A DNA stretch of 64,000 bases, from NCBI GenBank assembly GCA_045562755.1, contig JBJKVF010000006.1, positions 806,001-870,000 on the forward strand, in the 5' to 3' direction. Below are positions 27,589 to 37,156 of the stretch, piece by piece. The translations under genes and the position numbers were made by a program. Below the pieces are notes generated by a model, which did not search any database, was not told the origin of the DNA, and saw only the letters and a list, made by a program, of their open reading frames with translations. The DNA comes from GCA-002708145 sp045562755. GTDB taxonomy: Bacteria; Chloroflexota; Dehalococcoidia; Lucifugimonadales; Lucifugimonadaceae. Numbering within the stretch: the stretch's first letter is position 1; every line of letters begins with the position of its first letter.

Positions 27589-28581
27589 TTGACTTTAATA
27601 TTAAATAGAACAGATGTCGGAAAAATTTTAACTATGGATAAAGCCATAGAAGTTCTTGAATCTGCTTTTTGTGAATTAAGTGATGAAACTGCCGAAATGC
27701 CTCCCAGAACTGTCATTATAGATAGTGAAAATAATGGATGGCTAGGTTATATGCCTGCTTATTTACGTACAGAAGGTCAATTAGGCATAAAAGCAGTTTC
27801 TGTTTATAAAGATAATGTAAATAAATTTAATTTGCCTACCACTATTGGGACGATTTTAGTGCAAGATAGTCTTACTGGCGAGGTTGTTTCTATAATGGAT
27901 GGCGGTTTGCTAACTGGTATTAGAACAGGTGCTTCTGCAGGTGTAGCTACCAAATATTTGGCTAGAAAAAATTCAAAAGTGGGTGGTATTATTGGTACTG
28001 GTGTGATGGCTAGGAATCAAATTATTGCATTGAATTCATCATCAGATGTTGAAACAATTTTAGTTTATTCCAAAAATAATGCTGATCAAAGAAATAAATT
28101 TGTATCAGAGTTCAATGAATTACTTGAGAAAGAAGTTATAGTTGCTTCTTCTACGGAAGAACTGGTAAGAAATTCAGATATAGTTACCCTTATCACTTCA
28201 TCGATTGAACCTCTTGTGAATTATAAATGGTGGAAAGAAGGAGTTCATATTAATGCTATTGGTTCACATGCTGTGGGAGTAAGAGAGTTAGATTCAAATA
28301 CTATAATTAATTCTAAATTAGTATGTGATGATATTGATTCTTGCCTAAATGAAGCGGGTGATATACAAATACCAATAGAGGAAGGTAAGTTTTCTCCAAA
28401 AAATATATATGGAGATATTGGATCAATTATTTCTGGCAGATTGAAAGGAAGAGAAAATGATAAAGAAATCACACTTTTCAAAAGCGTTGGTTTAGCCATA
28501 CAAGATATTTCATGTGCTTCATTCGTTTATGATATGGCCAAAAAAAATAATCTTGGCCAAGAAATTAATCTTTCAGACTAA
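27589..28581 (+). CDS. Ornithine cyclodeaminase / mu-crystallin family protein
   Basis: A 330-residue Rossmann-fold enzyme. The NAD-binding GIIGTGVMARNQIIAL and DGGLLTGIRTGASAGVATKYL are family-specific. Members convert ornithine to proline or reduce cyclic imino acids and ketimines; a few are alanine dehydrogenases. The TTG start follows GGAG at 27578-27581. proBA lie close by on the other strand, so proline or pyrroline chemistry is plausible but not proven. Its stop shares CTAA (28578-28581) with the convergent amidohydrolase. Confidence 0.82.
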   Translation: MTLILNRTDVGKILTMDKAIEVLESAFCELSDETAEMPPRTVIIDSENNGWLGYMPAYLRTEGQLGIKAVSVYKDNVNKFNLPTTIGTILVQDSLTGEVVSIMDGGLLTGIRTGASAGVATKYLARKNSKVGGIIGTGVMARNQIIALNSSSDVETILVYSKNNADQRNKFVSEFNELLEKEVIVASSTEELVRNSDIVTLITSSIEPLVNYKWWKEGVHINAIGSHAVGVRELDSNTIINSKLVCDDIDSCLNEAGDIQIPIEEGKFSPKNIYGDIGSIISGRLKGRENDKEITLFKSVGLAIQDISCASFVYDMAKKNNLGQEINLSD

Positions 28582-29435
28582 TTTAGTAATTTATTAATAT
28601 TTTCATAAAATATTGATTCTATTTCACTATATGAAATATTTGTTGAAATTATATCTTCCATTATTCTTTTTTGTGAAATAACTGGAAAATCCGATGAAAA
28701 AATTATTTTATCTATTCCAATAATATCTTTGACTATTTCGATAATTTTTTTGTCATAAAGGTAGGAGAAAGCCGCTGTATCAAAGTATACGTTATTAAAT
28801 TTACCAGAAAATTCTTTCATCAAGGCAAAAAATGGCGTTCCTCCACCTAAATGACTAAAAATAAATTTATTCTTAGGAAACAAGTCTATTAGTTCTATGA
28901 TATATTTTGAAGTAAATGAACCTTTGCCTGGATAATATTTTCCAATTGGTTCAGATCCATGTATTATTATTGGTAAATTTTTATGCTCGCAATAGTTTAA
29001 AAATTTTTTTAATTCACTAAGATTGTAATTAGTTATGCCTTGGTAATCAGGGTGAAGTTCTCCCACACCTTTTATACCTTTTTGAAAGCATCTATCAATT
29101 TCATCTATTGCTTCATCACCCCACAAGGGATTAACGCTACAAAATGGAATGATTCTATTTGAATAATTATTATATGATTCTATTATGTAATCATTAGATA
29201 ATTTTGCTAACTTTTTACTTGTCCAACCAAAGCCACAACAAATTGATTTATCGATATTATTATTATCCATCGAATGAAGTAGATCCTGAATATTGGATAT
29301 TAATGAATTTGGATTTTGAAATAATTCTGCAAAAGTTAAGTCAAGTTTTAGGAATTTTTCTCTATGTGTAATAAATTCTTCTGGAAGTATATGAACCATG
29401 CTGTCTATTATTTTATTTTTGCTATTATTTGTCAT
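28578..29435 (-). CDS. Amidohydrolase-family (COG2159-like) TIM-barrel protein
   Basis: About 285 residues. It has IDSMVHILPEEF at the start where the HxH metal pair would be, then KGVGELHPDYQGI, LPIIIHGSEP, FIFSHLGGGTPFF and IIFSSDFPV, the usual order of beta-strand motifs in the ACMSD/amidohydrolase 2 group. The N-terminal HxH is not present as such (MVHI), so metal binding may differ. The open frame extends to 29531, but ATG 29433-29435 is preferred because the longer form would run into the divergent gene starting at 29516. Confidence 0.7.
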   Translation of the reverse strand: MTNNSKNKIIDSMVHILPEEFITHREKFLKLDLTFAELFQNPNSLISNIQDLLHSMDNNNIDKSICCGFGWTSKKLAKLSNDYIIESYNNYSNRIIPFCSVNPLWGDEAIDEIDRCFQKGIKGVGELHPDYQGITNYNLSELKKFLNYCEHKNLPIIIHGSEPIGKYYPGKGSFTSKYIIELIDLFPKNKFIFSHLGGGTPFFALMKEFSGKFNNVYFDTAAFSYLYDKKIIEIVKDIIGIDKIIFSSDFPVISQKRIMEDIISTNISYSEIESIFYENINKLLN

Positions 29436-29515
29436 AAATTTTCTTCGGATAATTTTATAAATTAAAGTATTATTATATTTATACATTAAATTATAAAAAT
29501 CTATAAGTTTATATT

Positions 29516-30652
29516 TTGCTAAAAAATTCAAAAATTATATCAAAGCCAGATATCGATCATGCTACTCCTGCTATGGGTAAGGTCGCGGTTATTAATACAA
29601 AGCCTGAAAGTATAATTGATGACTACGCAAGATTATTAGATATTATTAATTATAAAGAAGCATTAGTTCCAAAAAATAAGACTTTATTAAAAGTAAATAT
29701 TTCCTGGCAACATTATTATCCAGCTTGCTCTTCGGCTCCATGGCAAATACATGGTGTTGGAGAAAAAATAATTAAAGATGGTTTTAAGGATGTCACCGCA
29801 GCTCATAATGGTACAGTTGTAGTTGATCCAGAGGAAGGAAGATATAATAATAAACATAAACTAGTGGAGGACAAACTAGGGCTCAAGCATGTTGTTCTAG
29901 ATCAACCTCCTGTTAAGTGGGTAAAGTATAAGCCTAAGTCAGAGTTACTAGTACTAGACAAAGTATACGAAGATGAGTTACAGATACCTGAAATACTACT
30001 CAATACTAATATCATTCATTTACCGACAGTGAAAACACATGTGTTTACAACAATGACTGGTGCACTGAAGAATGCTTTTGGGGGATTATTACATAGAAAT
30101 AGACACTGGACTCACTCGGTAATTCATGAAACCTTAGTAGATTTATTACAAATACAAAAAGAAATTCATTCAGGGATATTTGCTGTTATGGATGGAACTT
30201 TTGCAGGAGATGGGCCTGGTCCGAGAGCTATGAGAATTCATACACCTGGTGTAATTCTTGCTTCAGCTGATCAGGTTGCTATAGATGCTATTGCTGCTAA
30301 ATTAATGGGATTAAACCCTATGGAAATTCCAATGATAAGATTATCTCACGAAAAAGAATTGGGTGTAGGAAACCCTAAAGATATAGAGATTTTAGGTGAC
30401 AATATATCTGGGATTAATTGGAGATTTAGGCATAAAGAAAATACTTTAGCATCAAGAGGACAAAAATTAATTTACCATGGACCACTTAAACCGATAGAAA
30501 AATTTTTATTAAGATCATTTATTGCCCCTTGGGCATTTCTTGCCTCAAATATATATCATAATAAATTTTGGTTACCCTTTATTGGCAGAAAAAGAATTAA
30601 AGAAGCGATGAAAACTTCATGGGGTAAATTGTTTAGTTCATATAAGTATTAG
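29516..30652 (+). CDS. DUF362 domain-containing protein
   Basis: A 378-residue protein with the DUF362 core: LLKVNISW, ILLNTNIIHLPTVKTHVFTT, then GALKNAFGGL and MDGTFAGDGPGPRAMRIHTPGVILASADQ split across residues 220-250. The family often carries a ferredoxin-like cysteine cluster; no such CxxC cluster is seen here. Function is unknown. The annotated start is TTG 29516, with ATG at 29573 as an alternative. Its stop shares TTAG (30649-30652) with the convergent proA. Confidence 0.78.
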   Translation: MLKNSKIISKPDIDHATPAMGKVAVINTKPESIIDDYARLLDIINYKEALVPKNKTLLKVNISWQHYYPACSSAPWQIHGVGEKIIKDGFKDVTAAHNGTVVVDPEEGRYNNKHKLVEDKLGLKHVVLDQPPVKWVKYKPKSELLVLDKVYEDELQIPEILLNTNIIHLPTVKTHVFTTMTGALKNAFGGLLHRNRHWTHSVIHETLVDLLQIQKEIHSGIFAVMDGTFAGDGPGPRAMRIHTPGVILASADQVAIDAIAAKLMGLNPMEIPMIRLSHEKELGVGNPKDIEILGDNISGINWRFRHKENTLASRGQKLIYHGPLKPIEKFLLRSFIAPWAFLASNIYHNKFWLPFIGRKRIKEAMKTSWGKLFSSYKY

Positions 30653-31932
30653 TTCCTAGTTTGTCCATTTCCTATCACTTTCCATTTATATGATGTAATG
30701 GCTTCTAATCCCATTGGTCCTCTTGCATGTAGTTTACTAGTAGAAACGGCAACTTCAGCTCCTAGGCCAAATTCAAAACCATCATTGAATCTTGTAGATG
30801 TATTTGCAAATACAGCAGATGCATCCACAAAATTTAAGAATTTTTCTAAATTATCATTATTTTCGGATATAATTGCTTCTGAATGTTGAGATCCATATGT
30901 ATCTATGTGCTTTATTGAATCTTCAAGATTTTTGACTATTTTTACTGACATAATAAGATCTAAAAATTCTTTACCGAAATCATTTTTTGAGGCTTTATTA
31001 AGCTTGTTTTTATAATTCATAGAATTGATTATTTCAAAGCTTTTATCATCAGCTCTTATTTCAACAGAATATTCTTCTAGTAAAGGTATAAGTTCATTTA
31101 AGAAAATTTCAGCAATTTTTTCATGTATTAATAAAGTATCCATAGCATTACAAACTGTGTATCTTTGTGTTTTTGCATTTATTATCACATCAACAGCAAT
31201 TTGTATGTTTGCAAACTCATCAACGTATGTATGGCAAACTCCAACACCTCCAGTTACTGCTGGCATTTTGGCATTTTCTGATACATATGAAACAAGTTTT
31301 TCACTACCTCTAGGAATCATATAATCTATATATTCTTTTAGTGATAGCATTTCTTTTACAAGTGATCGATCAGTTGATTGAACTAATTGGACATAGTTTT
31401 TATCGAATCCCAAAGTTTCGATTGAATCCTGTATTATTCTATGAAGGAAAATATTAGTATTTATTGATTCTTTTCCACCTCTTAGAATCACAGAATTTCC
31501 AGATTTTATACATAGAGCTGATATATCTATTGTTACATTAGGTCTACTTTCATAAATTACACCAATAACTCCTAGTGGAACCCGGACCCTTTCAAGACTT
31601 AATCTATTAGGAAGTATTTTTTTTTCTATAGTTTCTCCAATAGGATCATCAAGTTGAATTATATTATTTATACCATTTATCATGTCTTTGATTCGCTCGG
31701 AATCAAGAGTCATTCTTTCTATAGTATGAAATTCCATGTGATTATTTTTTGCAATTGATATATCTTTTTTGTTTTCAGTTAGTATTTCATTTGTATAATT
31801 ATCAAGATTTTCTGCAATTTTTGAAAGTATTGAATCCTTTTCTGTAGTAGATAAATTTGCCAAACTTTTGGAAGAAAGTTTAGCTAGTTTTGCATGTGAT
31901 ATTAGATTATATTGTGTTAAATTTTTGGTCAT
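30649..31932 (-). CDS. proA: Glutamate-5-semialdehyde dehydrogenase (gamma-glutamyl phosphate reductase)
   Basis: A 427-residue member of the aldehyde dehydrogenase superfamily, second step of proline synthesis. It has VPLGVIGVIYESRPNVT, the catalytic-cysteine stretch RYTVCNAMDTLLIH and the C-terminal FGLGAEVAVSTSKLHARGP. Length is normal. The start ATG overlaps the proB stop by four bases, so proB-proA form an operon in that order. Glutamate semialdehyde made here cyclises to pyrroline-5-carboxylate. Confidence 0.95.
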   Translation of the reverse strand: MTKNLTQYNLISHAKLAKLSSKSLANLSTTEKDSILSKIAENLDNYTNEILTENKKDISIAKNNHMEFHTIERMTLDSERIKDMINGINNIIQLDDPIGETIEKKILPNRLSLERVRVPLGVIGVIYESRPNVTIDISALCIKSGNSVILRGGKESINTNIFLHRIIQDSIETLGFDKNYVQLVQSTDRSLVKEMLSLKEYIDYMIPRGSEKLVSYVSENAKMPAVTGGVGVCHTYVDEFANIQIAVDVIINAKTQRYTVCNAMDTLLIHEKIAEIFLNELIPLLEEYSVEIRADDKSFEIINSMNYKNKLNKASKNDFGKEFLDLIMSVKIVKNLEDSIKHIDTYGSQHSEAIISENNDNLEKFLNFVDASAVFANTSTRFNDGFEFGLGAEVAVSTSKLHARGPMGLEAITSYKWKVIGNGQTRN

Positions 31933-33071
31933 GTAATTACCATATTATTCCTATGTATAATTTCTTCACCATAAAAAATACTTATAAGTTTATGTATTTC
32001 GGATGATTGTTTTCCCTTAATTATTATTATATCTTTAGAGTCATAAGATGTAATCCCCCAGCCAAGAATATGCTCATCTCTAATAATCTCTACTATATCT
32101 CCTCGATAAAAATCACCAGTAATTTTTTTTATCCCTGCAGGTAAAAGACTGTTTCCTCCATTCTTAACTGCTTCATATGCTCCTTTATCAATGAATAATT
32201 TTCCTTTTTTTTCACTTCTTCCTGTAAGTATCCATCTTTTTCTACTTTCTACTCGACTTAATTGAGGTTTAAAAATTGTACCTAAATTTTTATGTTCAAT
32301 AACTATTTTTAATAAACTATCATTATTTCCAGAAGCAATTATCATTGGTATTCCTGCATCCATAGAGATTTTTCCGGCGGCAAGTTTACTAATCATTCCT
32401 CCTCTCCCAAGAGTATTATGAGAAGTATGAGCTAAATTTTCTATATTTTTATCAATATTTTCTACCGAAGGAATTAGTTTGGCATTGTTATCTAGATGAG
32501 GATCTGCAGTATACAACCCATTTGTGTCACCCAAAAGAATTAATAAATCTGCATCAATAGAATTAGCAACCATTGCTGACAGCCGATCATTGTCTCCAAA
32601 GAATTCGCCTGATAATTCGTCAACTGCGACTACGTCATTTTCGTTAACTATAGGGATAGCATTAACGGATAATAATTTCTCTAATGTTGTTCTAAGGTTT
32701 AGGTACCTTGATCTATTATTTAAATCAGATCTTGATAATAAAGCCTGGGCAACTATTATATTATCTTTCCTGAAATATTCATCAAATGTCGCCATTAATT
32801 TTGGTTGACCGATTGCTGCAAGCATTTGTCTGTATGCAACATTATTTTTAGATGTGTTTTTTGAAAGATTTTCAATAACACCCTTACCTGAAGCAACTGC
32901 ACCAGAACTAACTATAATAATTTGAGTGTTTTGGGATTTTATATATGAAATTTGTTTACATAAGGACTTAAATATATTCTGATCTAGATATTCTTTCCCA
33001 GAGGTCAGTAAATTTGTTCCAAGTTTTATAACAATTCTTTTATAAGACAAATTTTTTGATTTTACTTTCAT
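31929..33071 (-). CDS. proB: Glutamate 5-kinase with PUA domain
   Basis: A 380-residue kinase making gamma-glutamyl phosphate. The amino acid kinase domain shows VIKLGTNLLTSG, VSSGAVASG, PIVNENDVVAVDE and the feedback-region GDNDRLSAMVA. A C-terminal PUA domain begins near residue 280 (KGKLFIDKGAYEAV), as in most bacterial ProB. Proline feedback is expected from the family. It is divergent from mfd across 110 bases. Confidence 0.94.
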   Translation of the reverse strand: MKVKSKNLSYKRIVIKLGTNLLTSGKEYLDQNIFKSLCKQISYIKSQNTQIIIVSSGAVASGKGVIENLSKNTSKNNVAYRQMLAAIGQPKLMATFDEYFRKDNIIVAQALLSRSDLNNRSRYLNLRTTLEKLLSVNAIPIVNENDVVAVDELSGEFFGDNDRLSAMVANSIDADLLILLGDTNGLYTADPHLDNNAKLIPSVENIDKNIENLAHTSHNTLGRGGMISKLAAGKISMDAGIPMIIASGNNDSLLKIVIEHKNLGTIFKPQLSRVESRKRWILTGRSEKKGKLFIDKGAYEAVKNGGNSLLPAGIKKITGDFYRGDIVEIIRDEHILGWGITSYDSKDIIIIKGKQSSEIHKLISIFYGEEIIHRNNMVIT

Positions 33072-33130
33072 TAATTTAATTTCTATATATATACTTTATT
33101 ATATTTTTACATTATTCACACAATAAATAC

Positions 33131-33159
33131 TTTCACAGATTTTTAAAATTTTCTATAAT
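33131..33159 (+). promoter_or_regulatory. Candidate promoter of mfd
   Basis: TTTCAC at 33131-33136, a 17-base spacer and a perfect TATAAT at 33154-33159 lie 22 bases before the mfd ATG. The -35 match is weak; the -10 and the spacing are good. Confidence 0.45.
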
Positions 33160-33181
33160 ATATGTTTTGATAGTAATTTAA

Positions 33182-36100
33182 ATGTCAATAGCTAATTTAT
33201 TACCTATACTCGAAGAGAATAATAAATTCAAATCTATCGTTCAGAAGATAAATTCTTCTAAGAATTTTGATATGAGTTTATTTACACCTGCTAAAGATTT
33301 TTTTTTAGCAGCTTTTCTTCGCACCCAAAAAACACCCTCTGTAATAATCACTGAAAGCTCATCTACTGCACATGAATTATATGATAGGTTATTTTATTAT
33401 CTTGGCGATGATTTTAATATTTTAAATTTTCCAGATTCTGATGATATATATTATGAAAATTTTTCAAAAAATCATGAGATTGAAATTGACAGAATAAGAT
33501 GCTTGGCTAGTATCGAAGATTATTATAAAAGTAACTCTATTCCAATAATTATTTCGTCAATAAACTCCATTTCAAATACTACCATTGATAGAAGTGTATT
33601 TAAAAATTGTTCTGTAAGTATAAAAAATAATGAGGAAAAAAATTTAAAAGAACTAGTTAACTTTTTTATTTCAATAGGGTATGATCGAGAACCAATAGTA
33701 GATGTTCCGGGAATATTATCAGTTAGAGGGGGTATTATTGATATTTATTCTCCTAACTATCAATATCCTGTAAGGATAGAATTTTATGGAGATACTATAG
33801 AAACAATCAGATTCTTTCATCCTGAAACTCAAAGATCTATTAGCAGTATTGAAAATATTACTATTATTCCTACAAGAGAAATTTTGACAAATTTTGTTGA
33901 TAAAAAAAATATTAATGAAAAAATTGACAAGCTTGATTTTTCTAATTGTTTTGATAAAAAAAGTAAACTTAAGAAAGAAATTAGAAAAATTATTGATGGT
34001 GAGAATAATCCAAAATATTCAGGTTTTTATAAATCTAGTAATATATTTGAGTATATTACTGATGATTTTAAGATTATTAATTTTGAAAAAGATTTAGCAT
34101 TGAAACAATTGTCAGATTATGAAAAAAGAGTAGAGGTATTAAGAAAAAATAAAGAGGAACGTGGAGAAATTCCTTATTTTTTTCCGTTACCTAGAATAGA
34201 TACTAACAGTTTAAAAAATAAATTAAAAAAATATAATTCTCTGAATTTTTCTGAATGGGATAAAGGAGAATCTGGTAATAAATTTAATCAGACATTATTT
34301 TCAAGGTTAGCTATAAATATATATGGTCTTGATGAGATTAGTAATATGCTTCATTCTAATAATCAGAAAAATCAATATGTTTTTATAACTAATCATAAGG
34401 ATAGGCTATTAGAATTATTTAATGAAAAAATCAGAGATGATATTTTTTTTGAAAAAAATTTTAAAGATAAAGTTTCACTTATAGATGGACATATTTCTAA
34501 TGGTTTTCAAGTCGATTTAAGTAATGAAAATAAGTTAATATTTTTTTCAGATTTAGAAATTTTCGGTATAAAAAAACAAAGAATTAGATCAAAAAAGAAA
34601 CGATTTAAGAAGGCTACAAAAATAAGCGAATTGAAAAAAGGTATATTTGTTGTACACATTGATCATGGGGTAGCAAAATTTTTAGGTACCAAATTAAAAA
34701 GTGATAACAATGAATATTTAGAATTACTCTATGCAAATAAAGATAAACTATACATTCCAACAGAGCATTTAGATAGAATTCAGATTTATAAATCTGGGAA
34801 AGATGATAATCCTAGATTAACTAGACTTGGAACGCAAGAATGGATAAATGTAAAAAGAAAAATCTATAAAGCTACTGAAAAATTAGCTAGTGAATTAATA
34901 GATTTATATGCATTTAGAAAAATTCAAAAAGGTTACTCTTTCGAAGTTGATAGTTCATGGCAAAATTCTCTTGAATCTAGTTTTCCTTTTCAAGAAACGG
35001 ATGATCAAATCACTACACTTAATGAAGTTAAGGCCGATATGGAATTGCCTTCACCTATGGACAGATTAGTATGTGGAGATGTTGGTTATGGAAAAACTGA
35101 AGTAGCTCTAAGGTCTGCGTTTAAAGCTGCTCAATCAGGAAAACAGGTTGCAATATTAGTTCCTACGACTGTTTTGGCTCAACAACACTTTGAAACTTTT
35201 ATAAGTCGTTTGCAACCATTTCCTGTAAATATTAATGTTCTATCAAGGTTTAAGAGCAAACAAAGTCAGAGGGAAATTGTTGAAGAAATTAATAACGGTT
35301 CTATAGATATAGTTATAGGCACGCATAGATTAATACAAAAAGATATTAAGTTTAAAAATCTAGGTTTATTAATTATTGATGAGGAGCATAAGTTCGGGGT
35401 CAGTCATAAAGAATTTCTTTCAAGGTTTTATAGAAATATTGACATTTTAAGCTTGAGTGCTACTCCTATTCCTAGAACTCTACAAATGTCCTTATCTGGT
35501 ATAAGAGACATGAGTACTATTGAAACCCCACCAAACGAAAGGATACCAATTAAAACTTTTATATCAGATAAAACGGACTCAATTATATCTGAGGCTATAT
35601 TGAGAGAAAAAGATAGAGGAGGACAAGTTTTTTTTCTACATAATAGAGTTAATGATATTGACGTTATATATAAGAATTTATCAAAAATTCTTCCTCAAGC
35701 GAGTATTAATATTGCACATGGCCAGATGGATGAAAAAGAATTAGAAAAAATAATGCATGATTTTGGGGATAAAAAATTTGATGTTTTACTCTGTACTACT
35801 ATTATTGAGTCAGGTATAGATTTTCCCAATGTTAATACTTTGATAGTTGATGATGCAGATAAGTTTGGACTCTCTCAACTCTATCAAATTAGAGGTCGTA
35901 TTGGCAGAGGTAATGTGCAAGGGTATGCATATTTGTTAAAACAAAAAAATAAATCTATATCTGAATTAAGTCAAAAAAAATTAAATACAATACTTTCTGC
36001 AAATGAACTTGGATCAGGCTATCAAATTGCACTAAGAGACCTAGAGATTCGAGGGGTAGGTAATTTACTTGGTTCCGAACAATCAGGTTATATTTCTGCG

Positions 36101-36649
36101 GTAGGTTTTGAGCTTTATACAAAATTACTTTCAGATTCAGTAGAAAATTTGTTAGAAAACAAACAAAACTCTGATATGAATTTCGAATTTAATGAAGTTA
36201 CATTAGATTTAAGAATAGATTCTAGAATTCCAGATTCTTATGTGTTAGATTTATCTGAAAGACTGATGTTGTATCAAAGAATAGCAAGAATCTCAAATAA
36301 CGATAAAATTGATGATTTCGAGAAAGAACTCAGAGATAGATTCGGGAAAATGCCAAGGCAAGTTAAATTACTATTACAAGCTCAAAAAATAAAGATTTAT
36401 TCCAAATTAATAGGCATAAGTATTATAGCGGTAAAGGAGAAATTTTTAACGATATCATTTGAGGAACCCATTGATAGCATAAAATTATACTTGTCAAAAA
36501 TATTTAATAAAAATGCTAAAATTGGCTATATGCAGGTTAAATTTTCAATCAAAGATGATAACTTTAAATGGCTTGATGAACTTATAAATTGCCTGATAAA
36601 AATTAATGATATGAAAAATAAAAAAATGAAAATTTTTAATGGAAATTAA
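33182..36649 (+). CDS. mfd: Transcription-repair coupling factor
   Basis: An 1155-residue ATPase that removes stalled RNA polymerase and recruits UvrA. The N-terminal part is UvrB-like (about 1-330, with RGGIIDIYSPN). The RNA-polymerase-binding domain starts near KKGIFVVHIDHGVAKFLG. The RecG-like translocase has GDVGYGKTEVALRSAF, DEEHKFGVS, LSATPIPRTLQMS and IRGRIGRG. The C-terminal TRCF domain is present. Length and order match the family. It is followed after three bases by a small membrane protein gene. Confidence 0.95.
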   Translation: MSIANLLPILEENNKFKSIVQKINSSKNFDMSLFTPAKDFFLAAFLRTQKTPSVIITESSSTAHELYDRLFYYLGDDFNILNFPDSDDIYYENFSKNHEIEIDRIRCLASIEDYYKSNSIPIIISSINSISNTTIDRSVFKNCSVSIKNNEEKNLKELVNFFISIGYDREPIVDVPGILSVRGGIIDIYSPNYQYPVRIEFYGDTIETIRFFHPETQRSISSIENITIIPTREILTNFVDKKNINEKIDKLDFSNCFDKKSKLKKEIRKIIDGENNPKYSGFYKSSNIFEYITDDFKIINFEKDLALKQLSDYEKRVEVLRKNKEERGEIPYFFPLPRIDTNSLKNKLKKYNSLNFSEWDKGESGNKFNQTLFSRLAINIYGLDEISNMLHSNNQKNQYVFITNHKDRLLELFNEKIRDDIFFEKNFKDKVSLIDGHISNGFQVDLSNENKLIFFSDLEIFGIKKQRIRSKKKRFKKATKISELKKGIFVVHIDHGVAKFLGTKLKSDNNEYLELLYANKDKLYIPTEHLDRIQIYKSGKDDNPRLTRLGTQEWINVKRKIYKATEKLASELIDLYAFRKIQKGYSFEVDSSWQNSLESSFPFQETDDQITTLNEVKADMELPSPMDRLVCGDVGYGKTEVALRSAFKAAQSGKQVAILVPTTVLAQQHFETFISRLQPFPVNINVLSRFKSKQSQREIVEEINNGSIDIVIGTHRLIQKDIKFKNLGLLIIDEEHKFGVSHKEFLSRFYRNIDILSLSATPIPRTLQMSLSGIRDMSTIETPPNERIPIKTFISDKTDSIISEAILREKDRGGQVFFLHNRVNDIDVIYKNLSKILPQASINIAHGQMDEKELEKIMHDFGDKKFDVLLCTTIIESGIDFPNVNTLIVDDADKFGLSQLYQIRGRIGRGNVQGYAYLLKQKNKSISELSQKKLNTILSANELGSGYQIALRDLEIRGVGNLLGSEQSGYISAVGFELYTKLLSDSVENLLENKQNSDMNFEFNEVTLDLRIDSRIPDSYVLDLSERLMLYQRIARISNNDKIDDFEKELRDRFGKMPRQVKLLLQAQKIKIYSKLIGISIIAVKEKFLTISFEEPIDSIKLYLSKIFNKNAKIGYMQVKFSIKDDNFKWLDELINCLIKINDMKNKKMKIFNGN

Positions 36650-36652
36650 ATT

Positions 36653-37156
36653 ATGAATAAAAAAAACTTTCTCATATATACATCAAGATCTCCAAAGTCT
36701 ATATATCTTTTTTTGGGATCTGTTTTAGGTTTAGAACTTGGAGTTCTTACTGGTTTATTTGTAAAAAACCTTAGTAAAGAACCAATAATAGAAAGTGGAC
36801 TCAATCTATACATTTTATATATGACATTATTTTTTAGCTCGTTGATAATAATTTATATTTTGACTACAATTTTACATATTAAAATACATGTAAATGATGA
36901 TACACTCAGCCTTTTAAAACGAGGTAAAATATATAATATAAAACTATCAACAATCTATTCTTTTAAGATATATAATTCAAAAAAAGAATTAAGTAAAATG
37001 AAACTAGTAAAACCTTATATAAAAGTATCAACTCTAGGAATAAATTCAGGTGTTATAATAGCGTCAAAGCATAGTATGAAAAATAATATTTATATAGTTT
37101 CAATTGATGAACCAAAAAAAATAAAGTCTTTGATGGATGAAAAATTAAATTTATGA
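36653..37156 (+). CDS. Hypothetical two-helix membrane protein
   Basis: A 167-residue protein not recognised by family. Two hydrophobic segments lie at about 17-38 and 53-75, then about 90 soluble residues with alternating strands (HIKIHVNDDTLSLLKRGKIY) that resemble bacterial PH-like YdbT domains in layout. It starts three bases after mfd and overlaps the sulfatase by four bases, so it bridges a repair gene and the catabolic island. Function is unknown. Confidence 0.6.
   Translation: MNKKNFLIYTSRSPKSIYLFLGSVLGLELGVLTGLFVKNLSKEPIIESGLNLYILYMTLFFSSLIIIYILTTILHIKIHVNDDTLSLLKRGKIYNIKLSTIYSFKIYNSKKELSKMKLVKPYIKVSTLGINSGVIIASKHSMKNNIYIVSIDEPKKIKSLMDEKLNL

Noticed and set aside
29436..29531. N-terminal extension of the amidohydrolase to 29531
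   Set aside because: The extra 32 residues are not family-like and run into the divergent DUF362 start; ATG 29435 is better.
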